Shown: one piece after another, positions 39,195 to 46,736 of the stretch | Layout of the letters: each line of letters begins with the position of its first letter | How positions within the stretch are numbered: the first letter of the stretch is position 1 | Assembly: GCA_029781035.1 (NCBI GenBank) | Contig: JAKOXK010000046.1 | Span: 1-50,707, forward strand | Direction: 5' to 3' | Length of the DNA stretch: 50,707 bases | DNA from: Armatimonadota bacterium | Lineage (GTDB): Bacteria > Armatimonadota > Fimbriimonadia > Fimbriimonadales > Fimbriimonadaceae | The notes under the pieces: model-generated | What the model saw: the letters and a program-made list of their open reading frames with translations, nothing else | The model's database searches: none | Told to the model about the DNA's origin: nothing | Position numbers and translations under genes: made by a program

Positions 39195-40002
39195 GTTCAC
39201 CAGGAGGACCGTTTCCCGGCCTGTCGAATACGAAGGGCTGGGATTGCACTCCGGAATTCCTGTTCGTGTCGTGGTCGAGCCAGGGGATCAGGGAATCGCG
39301 TTTGTCTATGGCGACCACCGGACCGAGGCGAGACCCGAAAACGTGACGGACACGTCTCGTTGTACGCGGTTGGGATCGATTGCCACGGTGGAGCACCTGA
39401 TGAGCGCCCTTGCCGGCATGGGCGTGACAGACGCAGAGATTCGAGTCAGTGAACCGGAGCTTCCGGCCCTGGACGGGGCTGCCGGCACCTATGCGGCCGG
39501 GCTGTCTCAGGCGGGTCTTGTCGAGATCGGTCGGGCTACGTTCGACCTTTTCGAGCGAGTCTTCTTCGTCGAGGACGGGATCCGTATCGGCTTGTCAAAA
39601 GGTGATGGCCGTTGGCGCTTCGACTTTGAGTGCGACGAACGGTGGCCGCATTCGCAGAGCTTCGATTGCACTTTGGCCCCCAATGTGTTCGTTGATGACG
39701 TGGCAGGCGCCCGAACGTTTGCTTTTCAAGAGGAGGTTGAGGCGCTGAGGGCCGCTGGCTTGGCACAGGGGCTCGACCTGACTACAGCGTTGATCCTCGG
39801 AGAAAGCGGCTATGTCAACCACGCCCTGTGGGAGGACGAGCCAGCTCGCCACAAACTGCTCGACCTGATCGGAGACCTCTATCTGTCGGGCGTGCCGCCA
39901 ACGCTGATCAATGCAGTCTCCGTACGGAGCGGCCATCGGACGAATGTCCAAGCGGCCGTCCGACTTGCACAACACGCTCACATCGAGCGCTTGTCTGTGT
40001 GA
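39190..40002 (+). CDS. lpxC: UDP-3-O-acyl-N-acetylglucosamine deacetylase, ATT start
   Basis: 270-residue LpxC, the zinc enzyme that commits to lipid A synthesis. Zinc ligands are the His of VEHLMSAL and the His/Asp pair in ARHKLLDLIGDL; 'EYEGLGLHSG' opens the fold and 'SGHRTNVQ' precedes the end. No ATG, GTG or TTG exists in frame near the expected start. ATT at 39190 gives EFTRRTVSRPVEYEGLGLH with the GLH motif within one residue of its place in E. coli LpxC. The ATT overlaps the lpxD stop (ATTGA), mirroring the ATGA couplings nearby. The only in-frame conventional starts are a TTG/GTG at 39040-39043, which would add 50 unrelated residues. The usual next genes (fabZ, lpxA) are missing here. 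Confidence 0.93.
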   Translation: MEFTRRTVSRPVEYEGLGLHSGIPVRVVVEPGDQGIAFVYGDHRTEARPENVTDTSRCTRLGSIATVEHLMSALAGMGVTDAEIRVSEPELPALDGAAGTYAAGLSQAGLVEIGRATFDLFERVFFVEDGIRIGLSKGDGRWRFDFECDERWPHSQSFDCTLAPNVFVDDVAGARTFAFQEEVEALRAAGLAQGLDLTTALILGESGYVNHALWEDEPARHKLLDLIGDLYLSGVPPTLINAVSVRSGHRTNVQAAVRLAQHAHIERLSV

Positions 40003-40007
40003 GCGAC

Positions 40008-41561
40008 CTAGAGAGGATGGAGCTGCGGCCAGGCCAGTTCAACGCCCTCACTGGACAAGAGCTGCTGGAACTCGGCGACAAGAACCGTGTTCTCGTGCAC
40101 TTTCTGGGGAGACACGTCTCTGGCTAGGCAGAAGTGAGCAAGAAGCCCAGCGGCCTCACCAATGTTCCATTCGACCGGGTGGAGGCGAAAGCAACCGTTT
40201 GTGACATGAGTCGTCCCCAGGTTCTTGCAGGCCGGTAGAAGGTTCCTCACAGTTCGAGGCACCAGGGCACCCAACGGAATCTGAAAGGGGAGTGCGCCAA
40301 TGTCGATCGTTTTGGCACCGTTGGCGCTCGGGTGGAGGTCGATCCGATAAGCCCCGATACCCACGCTGTCGATGCGGTTGGGAGCGACAACAAGCCCGGG
40401 ATGGCAGTCTGGACTGACGTCGAGCTCGGTGACTGTCTCGAGAGCTCGAATGCGTCGGCTCTCCCGGTGATAGGGCGCCTTGGCGAGTCCGTCCTCTGTG
40501 CCGGTGATGTCCGGACGCAACCTCAACCCAGACAACCCCAGGTCGGTCTGAAGCCAATAGAGGACACTCAGCGTCAGTTGCTTGGCGGCCTCATAGTGCC
40601 GGACGGTCGTTTCCTCGTCGGTGCCGATGACTGAGCCCATCGTATAGTCGTTCTGCGGCCAGTTCATGATGGTCACTGGCTCGATCGGCGTTAGGAAGAG
40701 ACTTGGATCCAAGATCTGTCGATAGCCGAACAGTGTGAGCGTGTCCAAGTCGTCGAAGACGGGCAAGGTCATTGGCTCGCCTGTCCTGACGTTCGGAAAC
40801 GTCAAATCGAGGAGCTTGCCTGTCCAATGAGGGGGTACGAACTGGCGCCATAACTCATATTGATCAGGCTTCGAGATAGTATGATTCCCGACTGAATCGA
40901 ATCCAATTGCAGCGCACCAGGTAAAGGCCTGAACGTTCTCCCGCTCTGGCTGACCGTCCAAGGCGTGCGGCTCCTGGGTCTCGTGTTTGGATTCGGCACC
41001 GACAACGTGGTCCGTTTCCGAAAGGGCCAACACGTCTCCCAGTTCGGTCGCATCAAGGACGAACTCGGCCTCAATCCAGTTTTCAACGCCCGAGCGAAGG
41101 TCTCGCATCTTGACCGCGTCCACGCGGGCTTCTTGGACGCTGCATTCGATCGGGACGGTATGCAAGAACACTCGGTTCGGTGCCGAAGCTCGACCCGAGG
41201 GCGGCAACGACTCAAACCAGTGTGAAATAGCCTTGTGGAAGCACTCGGGTGGTGCCGTCAACCGGCTGACCCATCCGCCACCAGGATTGATGGTGGTGGA
41301 GTCCGCTCGTGCAGTTAAAGAGCCGTGGTGGTCGCTTCTGAACACCGACCGGGCCCTTTCGCGTAGCTGTCGATACCGGCGCGTGCTTCCAAACTGCTCG
41401 ATCCACGGGTGCTCATCGGGGGGGACGCACTGTGAAGTGAACTGCCCTCCGAGCCAGTCCGTCTCTTCGGTCAAGATGACGGTCAGGCCTTTCTCCCAAA
41501 GCGCAAGCGCCGCGGCGACTCCTCCAGTCCCGCCTCCAACGATGAGCACGTCGCACTTCAC
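40008..41561 (-). CDS. FAD-dependent oxidoreductase (FAD_oxidored family)
   Basis: A 517-residue protein beginning with the dinucleotide-binding fold 'CDVLIVGGGTGGVAAALALWEKG' (GxGxxG type, residues 9-14). It continues with 'TDWLGGQFTSQ', an ATELGD segment ('FVLDATELGDVLALSE') and the C-terminal 'CKNLGTTHVTNGCFRLHPVEWNIGEAAG'. This set defines the FAD_oxidored (PF12831-type) family, common in polysaccharide-degrading and planctomycete-like bacteria; substrates are mostly unknown. There is no signal peptide from the chosen start. GTG 41561 is supported by the motif position and by CATAAT six bases upstream; the longer frame to 41771 adds a basic, low-complexity leader. Convergent with lpxC (5-base gap). 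Confidence 0.88.
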   Translation of the reverse strand: MKCDVLIVGGGTGGVAAALALWEKGLTVILTEETDWLGGQFTSQCVPPDEHPWIEQFGSTRRYRQLRERARSVFRSDHHGSLTARADSTTINPGGGWVSRLTAPPECFHKAISHWFESLPPSGRASAPNRVFLHTVPIECSVQEARVDAVKMRDLRSGVENWIEAEFVLDATELGDVLALSETDHVVGAESKHETQEPHALDGQPERENVQAFTWCAAIGFDSVGNHTISKPDQYELWRQFVPPHWTGKLLDLTFPNVRTGEPMTLPVFDDLDTLTLFGYRQILDPSLFLTPIEPVTIMNWPQNDYTMGSVIGTDEETTVRHYEAAKQLTLSVLYWLQTDLGLSGLRLRPDITGTEDGLAKAPYHRESRRIRALETVTELDVSPDCHPGLVVAPNRIDSVGIGAYRIDLHPSANGAKTIDIGALPFQIPLGALVPRTVRNLLPACKNLGTTHVTNGCFRLHPVEWNIGEAAGLLAHFCLARDVSPQKVHENTVLVAEFQQLLSSEGVELAWPQLHPL

Positions 41562-41567
41562 GCCGTG

Positions 41568-41575
41568 ATTATGAG
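41568..41575. promoter_or_regulatory. Overlapping divergent -10 elements (FAD oxidoreductase and MFS)
   Basis: Minus-strand CATAAT (41573-41568) ends 6 bases before the GTG of the oxidoreductase. Plus-strand TATGAG (41570-41575) ends 9 bases before the GTG of the MFS gene. With only 23 bases between the two start codons, the promoters must share this AT-rich core. Confidence 0.5.
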
Positions 41576-41584
41576 AGGTCGCCC

Positions 41585-42886
41585 GTGCGGGTGGAGGCTC
41601 CTTGCCAGCACCACGGGTACGCTTCCAGCATCCGCGATCCGATTCGTCTTTATACAGGGCTGAGGTTCTTCCACGGGCTCGTCTACAGCTTGTTCGCGGT
41701 GTTGTTCCTCCCGTACCAAACCGATGTCGTGAAGCTAGAGCCATACCAGCTTCTGCTGATGGGGACGGCACTTGAGGTAACGGTCTTCCTGTTCGAAGTG
41801 CCGACAGGCATCGTGGCTGACCTCTACAGCCGGAGACTGAGCGTTTCGGTTGGTCTTGTACTGAATGGTGTCGCCGTCACCATGATGGCCCTGATGCCAA
41901 GGCTTTGGCCCTTTCTGGCCGCCCAGGTCGTCTGGGGCATTGGCGAAACGTTCATCAGTGGTGCCCGAGACGCGTGGGTAGCCGATGAGATCCCCCACGG
42001 TCCCCGACCAGCGATACCCGCCACAAGGGCTTTCTTGGCGTCCGAGCAGGGCTGGATGCTCGGGTCGGTGGTCGGCATGTGGGGCGGGACTTTCCTGGCG
42101 ACCCGCGCCCTGTCTCTTCCATTCCTGGTCTCAGGGCTCTCCTTTGTCGTTCTGGGGCTTGCCACCCGATTCGTGTTGCCAGAGAGGGGTTTTCACAGGG
42201 CCCAGAAGGAAGACCGCAACACTTGGAGCGCCATGGCCAGGCTGGCCAAGGACGGCTGGCGGCTCGCCCGGACCAAAGCTATATTTGGCTCAGTGATCCT
42301 CATGGTCTTCTTGCTCGGGATGGCGAGCGAAGGTGTCGACCGTCTTTGGGCGAAGCACCTGGAGGACTTCGGGCTTCCCCGACTCGGGCCGGTTCCCCAA
42401 GTGCACTGGTGGGCGATCATTGGGACGGCTTCGACGCTCCTGGCGGTCGGAATCACGGGCTACTTGCGGCGCAAGGCAGTCTCTATGGAGGCGAGCGCGA
42501 TGTTCCGCATCGTTGGATCCCTGACCCTTGCCCTCTCGATCGTCGTGCTCGTATTTGCCTTCTCCATGGGATTCTGGCTGGCTCTCGTTGCCTTCCTGGC
42601 ATTAAGGGGGATTCGACGGTCGATGGATCCCCTGATCACAGGCTGGATCAACCACCATGCCGACAAGTCAGTGCGGGCGACCATGTTGTCTGTCCAAAGC
42701 CAGTCACATGGGATCGGCGAGGTCGTTGGTGGGCCGACGGCCGCCCTTGTTGCGAAGCTCTCCACCGTTTCCCTTGCTCTGGCGGCCTCAGGTTTGATGC
42801 TGTGTCCAGCCCTAGTCGTGATCTGGCGCGGGAACAAGGCGAACCTTTTGCTCGAGCGGGCCGAAAAGGAGGCCGCCTTGGGCTGA
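41585..42886 (+). CDS. Major facilitator superfamily transporter
   Basis: A 433-residue membrane protein with about twelve hydrophobic segments in two halves. The loop 2-3 motif is recognisable as 'EVPTGIVADLYSRRLSVSVG' (MFS motif A variant, D..sRR), the half-way loop is basic (about 200-225), and the C-terminal half repeats the pattern. Proteins of this shape ('FEVPTGIVAD..SRR') are usually annotated as drug or sugar efflux pumps; the substrate cannot be read here. The GTG at 41585 or 41591 could start it; the first 20 residues are poorly hydrophobic. Divergent from the FAD oxidoreductase. Confidence 0.85.
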   Translation: MRVEAPCQHHGYASSIRDPIRLYTGLRFFHGLVYSLFAVLFLPYQTDVVKLEPYQLLLMGTALEVTVFLFEVPTGIVADLYSRRLSVSVGLVLNGVAVTMMALMPRLWPFLAAQVVWGIGETFISGARDAWVADEIPHGPRPAIPATRAFLASEQGWMLGSVVGMWGGTFLATRALSLPFLVSGLSFVVLGLATRFVLPERGFHRAQKEDRNTWSAMARLAKDGWRLARTKAIFGSVILMVFLLGMASEGVDRLWAKHLEDFGLPRLGPVPQVHWWAIIGTASTLLAVGITGYLRRKAVSMEASAMFRIVGSLTLALSIVVLVFAFSMGFWLALVAFLALRGIRRSMDPLITGWINHHADKSVRATMLSVQSQSHGIGEVVGGPTAALVAKLSTVSLALAASGLMLCPALVVIWRGNKANLLLERAEKEAALG

Positions 42887-42912
42887 CCTCAGTTCGCGGC
42901 TTGCCGGTACCC

Positions 42913-42918
42913 TATGAG
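42913..42918 (+). promoter_or_regulatory. alaS: -10 candidate of alaS
   Basis: TATGAG ends 7 bases before ATG 42926. The hexamer overlaps an earlier in-frame ATG at 42914, which is one reason to prefer the later start. Confidence 0.35.
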
Positions 42919-42925
42919 GCTGTCC

Positions 42926-45712
42926 ATGACCGTCCGTGACCTACGTCAGAAGTATCTCGCGTTCTTCGAGGGGAAGAACCATCGCCTCTACCCGTCGGGG
43001 TCGCTGGTGCCGTTCGATGTGACTGGACGACTCGATGAGTCGCTGCTGTTCAACGGCGCGGGCATGGTGCAATTCAAGCCGTACTTTCGTGGAATTGCGA
43101 GCCCACCCCATCCTCGATTGACGAACGCGCAGAAGTGCGTCCGGACCGGAGACATCGACGAGGCCGGCGATCTCTCTCACCTCACCTTCTTTGAGATGAT
43201 GGGCAATTTCTCCTTTGGCGATTACTTTAAGAAGGAGGCGATCGCCTTTTCATGGGAGTTCATCACATCGCCCGAGTGGCTCAATCTGGATCCGCACCGC
43301 TTGAGCGTTACGGTCTTTACCGAAGACGACGAGGCTTTCGAATGTTGGTCCGCCCACTTTCAGGCGGTGGGAATCGAACCGAGTACGAGGATATTCCGAC
43401 TTGGCGAGGAGACCAACTATTGGCCTGCCGGAGCTTTCTCCCAAGGGCCCCCGGGTCCTTGTGGGCCGAACACGGAGATGTTTTACTGGGTGACGGACGA
43501 GGCGCCACCGGCCGGGCCATACAGCAAGGAAGACTGGGAACGGGATGAGTCTAACCACAAATGGCTTGAGTTTTGGAACGACGTCTTCATCCAGTACGAA
43601 TGGCAAGGCGAACCCCAACCAGACGGTGGATTCCGCAAAACCGGAATGCCTAACCTGCCGTTCCAGTCTGTCGACACAGGCATGGGCCTTGAAAGGGCTT
43701 CGGCTGTGCTTCTCGGCCTGCCATCGGTCTATGACACGGATGCTTTTCAGCCGATTCTGGCTCAGATAGAGACCCTACAGGGGAATTCGGAACTCAAATA
43801 CGGAGTGGATCCCGTTAAAGATGGAGCGATGCGGATTATCGCTGACCATCTGAGAGCGGCCTGTTTTTGCATCGCCGACGGGATACTCCCCTCCAACACT
43901 GGACGCGGCTACGTTCTCAGGCGCCTGATCCGTCGAGCGGTCCTCAAGGGCCAACGAACACTCGGCTACGAACGGCCTTTCTTGAACCAATTGGTAGATT
44001 CGGTGGTTTCGAACTTCGGCGACCACTACCACGAGCTCCGAGAGAAGAGGCCGGTCATCGTCGAGACCCTCCGTAACGAGGAATCGCTGTTCCGGCGGAC
44101 TTTGCAGCAGGGCTCTGAGGTCTTGCGCAGCTATCGAGCCTCGCATCCCGGTGCTGGCACCAAGTTGCCAGGTGACGTGGCGTTCCAACTTTACGACACC
44201 TATGGTTTCCCGCTCGAGGTGACACAAGAAATCTGTGCCGAGGACGGGATCGAGGTCGATCTGGAAGGGTACAAGACGGCCCTAAAGGAGGCTCAGGAAA
44301 GGAGTCGGGCAGCCGATGAGCGCGAGACCGTCTACGGCGGCGTCGTCATTGGGCTCGTCTTTGAGACCGATGCCGAGAGACCGACGCCGACCGTCTTTCG
44401 CGGGTACGACACAACTGAAACACGGAGCCTGATTGTCGGTGCGTTGCCCGAAGTGAATGAGTCAGGAACAGCAATCGGCCCCTTTGCCGTCGCCTTGGAC
44501 GAGTCTCCGTTCTACGCTGAGAGCGGCGGACAAGTGAGCGACACGGGCGTCTTGAGGTTGGCAGGTCTCGAGCTGCCAGTGCTCGATGTGGCGAAACAGG
44601 ACAACATTATTGTCCATTTGGTGGAGCCGCGCCAACCGTTCGGTCACGAGGGCAAGAGCGAGGACGAGGCTAGGGCTGTCCTCACGGAGCGCCTGTTCCG
44701 TCAAGCTGCTGACGCCGTCGTCGACAAGGAGCGGCGTGCCGCGATCACCCGGCACCACACAGCGACCCACTTGCTCCATGCTGCCCTCCGTAAGGTGCTC
44801 GGCCCCCATGTCACACAGGCGGGTTCGCTGGTGGGGCCTGACCATCTCCGCTTTGACTTCACCCACGGGAAGGCTCTTTCTGCCGAGGAACTGGCCGATG
44901 TCGAAAGGATCGTCAACGAAGAGGTGCTCAAAGCGCAGCCTATGCGCTTCTACCTGGATGTCCCTCTCGACGATGCCAGAAAGATGGGGGCGATGGCCCT
45001 TTTCGGCGAGAAGTACTCAGAGCGGGTCAGGGTGGTCCAGGTCGGCGACATGGATCCCCAGGAGCCAAGCTACAGTCGAGAACTGTGTGGTGGAGTCCAC
45101 GTGCGGAACACGGGCGAGATCGGGCTCTTCAAAGTTCTCCACGAAAGCAGCGCTGCAAGCGGAGTGCGTCGAATCGAAGCTGTGACAGGGTTCAGGGCCT
45201 ACGACTGGGTACTGGGGCAGCAGAAGACGCTTCTTGAGGCTTCGGAAAGGCTGAGGTCGACTCCCAAGGACTTGGTCCATGCCGTGGAAAAGACTCTCGA
45301 GCAACTGCGCGAAGAGAGGAAGAGACGCGAGCGGCTGGCACAGCAAGGTGGTGTTGGCTCTCAAGAGACGGTCGCCTTGGGTCGAGTCCACCTTGTGGTA
45401 GAAAGATTGGCCGACTCCGATGCGAAGGACGCGCAGGCCCGGGCCGACAGGGTCGTCGAAGGAGGTGCCGACCGCGTCGCACTCATTGTGAACGCGACCG
45501 AAGGGCGGCTGGCCATCGTCGCAAAATGCGGTTCGGAGGCGGTGGCTGCAGGAGCCCACGCGGGGAACTTGGTGAAGGCGGTGGCTCAAGCCACTGGAGG
45601 TGGGGGCGGCGGACGGCCAGATTTCGCCACCGCTGGGGGCAAGGACGCAGGCAGGATCGACGCGGCGATCGCTGCGGGCAAAGAAGCGCTCGCCAGTATG
45701 GTCGGGACCTGA
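42926..45712 (+). CDS. alaS: Alanyl-tRNA synthetase
   Basis: About 928 residues. Class II synthetase for tRNA-Ala. N-terminal catalytic core: 'LRQKYLAFFEGKNHR', 'CVRTGDIDEAGDLSHLTFFEMMGNFSFGDYFK' region, 'GPPGPCGPNTEMFYW' and 'DTGMGLERASAVL'. The editing domain carries zinc-site motifs HHTATH and CGGVH, and the C-Ala domain ends in 'GGGGGGRPDFATAGGKD'. Full length. ATG 42926 (MTVRDLRQKYL) matches the usual N-terminus better than ATG 42914 and is preceded by a -10 at leaderless distance. Convergent with the APH-like gene after 6 bases. Confidence 0.97.
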   Translation: MTVRDLRQKYLAFFEGKNHRLYPSGSLVPFDVTGRLDESLLFNGAGMVQFKPYFRGIASPPHPRLTNAQKCVRTGDIDEAGDLSHLTFFEMMGNFSFGDYFKKEAIAFSWEFITSPEWLNLDPHRLSVTVFTEDDEAFECWSAHFQAVGIEPSTRIFRLGEETNYWPAGAFSQGPPGPCGPNTEMFYWVTDEAPPAGPYSKEDWERDESNHKWLEFWNDVFIQYEWQGEPQPDGGFRKTGMPNLPFQSVDTGMGLERASAVLLGLPSVYDTDAFQPILAQIETLQGNSELKYGVDPVKDGAMRIIADHLRAACFCIADGILPSNTGRGYVLRRLIRRAVLKGQRTLGYERPFLNQLVDSVVSNFGDHYHELREKRPVIVETLRNEESLFRRTLQQGSEVLRSYRASHPGAGTKLPGDVAFQLYDTYGFPLEVTQEICAEDGIEVDLEGYKTALKEAQERSRAADERETVYGGVVIGLVFETDAERPTPTVFRGYDTTETRSLIVGALPEVNESGTAIGPFAVALDESPFYAESGGQVSDTGVLRLAGLELPVLDVAKQDNIIVHLVEPRQPFGHEGKSEDEARAVLTERLFRQAADAVVDKERRAAITRHHTATHLLHAALRKVLGPHVTQAGSLVGPDHLRFDFTHGKALSAEELADVERIVNEEVLKAQPMRFYLDVPLDDARKMGAMALFGEKYSERVRVVQVGDMDPQEPSYSRELCGGVHVRNTGEIGLFKVLHESSAASGVRRIEAVTGFRAYDWVLGQQKTLLEASERLRSTPKDLVHAVEKTLEQLREERKRRERLAQQGGVGSQETVALGRVHLVVERLADSDAKDAQARADRVVEGGADRVALIVNATEGRLAIVAKCGSEAVAAGAHAGNLVKAVAQATGGGGGGRPDFATAGGKDAGRIDAAIAAGKEALASMVGT

Positions 45713-45718
45713 CTCGGT

Positions 45719-46645
45719 TCAGAAGGCCGGGGGGAGCCACCGACGCCAACGTCGGCCAGGTGAGTTCGCAAGCCAGCGGGTCAGATTGAGCCATCGGCTT
45801 GTCGTCAGAGGTTGCCAGGGTTCGGAAGTCTCGACCCAAGGTTCCGTTGTTGCGTCGAGCGCCGCCCCGATATCGTGCCAGACAAGTCGGCCCATGAATC
45901 CGTCGTCCACTTCTCCCATGACCTCTTCATATCCGCTCAGCACCCAGTCGATGGCCCAGATCGGAAGTGTGCCGAAGTCGAGGACCGGATCGCCCCAACC
46001 AGCGTCTCCCCAGTCCAGCACCGCCTCCAACCGTAGAGGATCGAGGGAGACCAGTGTGTTGAACGGATGGAGGTCGTTGTGGAGGAACACCCGAGGGGCT
46101 TCCGTCTCAAACGCAGGCTCCAACGAGTCTAGCCACGCTGCGATCCACTCATAGCTCACCGCTTCGATCTTCTGCGACTTTCGCGCACGGTCGAGTTCCG
46201 AACGAGCATCAAAGAAACAGGGCCGGTCGAGCCACCCTTGCGGATCGGGAACCGATTTGACCAAATGGTGCAATCTTCCGACCTCTCGACCGATGTCCTG
46301 GTACAAGGGGGGCAGTCTGATGGACTCGACATGGGTTTGACCCAGAGTCACTCCATTCGCACGCTTGTAGAGCGTGACGGTGGCCGAGAGACAAGCGTGG
46401 CTCGAGTCGAACTCAATCAGAGCCGGGGTCCGAAGGCCAGCCGAGCACACAGCGGGCACGGCCACGGCTTCAGTGCGGGCGTCTTCGTCGCTGATGCCTT
46501 CCTTGGTGATGCGCAACACGAGATCGTCGCCAACGAAATAGACCCAGTTCACGAAGCCGAGATCGGCATGCAACTGGAAGGGCGCGTCGATCCCATGGGC
46601 GATGAGCCAGGTTCGGACGCAAGAGTCCTCTGGAGGCTTGGGCAA
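45719..46645 (-). CDS. Aminoglycoside phosphotransferase-family kinase
   Basis: A 308-residue protein with the APH/choline kinase fold: nucleotide-binding 'YFVGDDLVLRITKEG', Brenner motif HNDLHPFN (catalytic Asp in HxDxxxxN) and metal-binding DWGDAGWGDPVLDFG. The family phosphorylates aminoglycosides, homoserine, methylthioribose, choline and other small molecules, so antibiotic resistance should not be assumed. TTG start at 46645, set by TAAACT exactly 6 bases upstream; residue 1 onward reads MPKPPEDSCV. It stands alone between alaS and the second GH127 gene. Confidence 0.85.
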   Translation of the reverse strand: MPKPPEDSCVRTWLIAHGIDAPFQLHADLGFVNWVYFVGDDLVLRITKEGISDEDARTEAVAVPAVCSAGLRTPALIEFDSSHACLSATVTLYKRANGVTLGQTHVESIRLPPLYQDIGREVGRLHHLVKSVPDPQGWLDRPCFFDARSELDRARKSQKIEAVSYEWIAAWLDSLEPAFETEAPRVFLHNDLHPFNTLVSLDPLRLEAVLDWGDAGWGDPVLDFGTLPIWAIDWVLSGYEEVMGEVDDGFMGRLVWHDIGAALDATTEPWVETSEPWQPLTTSRWLNLTRWLANSPGRRWRRWLPPAF

Positions 46646-46651
46646 GTCCGG

Positions 46652-46657
46652 AGTTTA
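46652..46657 (-). promoter_or_regulatory. -10 element of the APH-like gene, leaderless TTG
   Basis: TAAACT on the minus strand ends 6 bases before the TTG at 46645. Confidence 0.5.
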
Positions 46658-46724
46658 CGGCCACAATGAACCGCTTTCCATGGGGCGCCTCCTTTTGTGA
46701 CGCCGACCGAGCCTAAAGGGGCGG

Positions 46725-46730
46725 TTTAAT
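46725..46730 (+). promoter_or_regulatory. -10 element of the second GH127 gene, leaderless
   Basis: TTTAAT ends 6 bases before the GTG at 46737. The 91-base gap to the divergent APH-like gene holds both promoters about 70 bases apart and nothing else I can name. Confidence 0.5.
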
Positions 46731-46736
46731 GATGTC

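Noticed and set aside
39160-39210. Frameshift as explanation for the missing lpxC start
   Set aside because: lpxD ends with a normal C-terminus and lpxC is aligned from its expected first residues, so no sequence is missing; an ATT start is simpler.
45719-46645. Antibiotic-resistance call for the APH-family kinase
   Set aside because: The fold is shared by many metabolic kinases and nothing in the sequence or context points to an aminoglycoside substrate.
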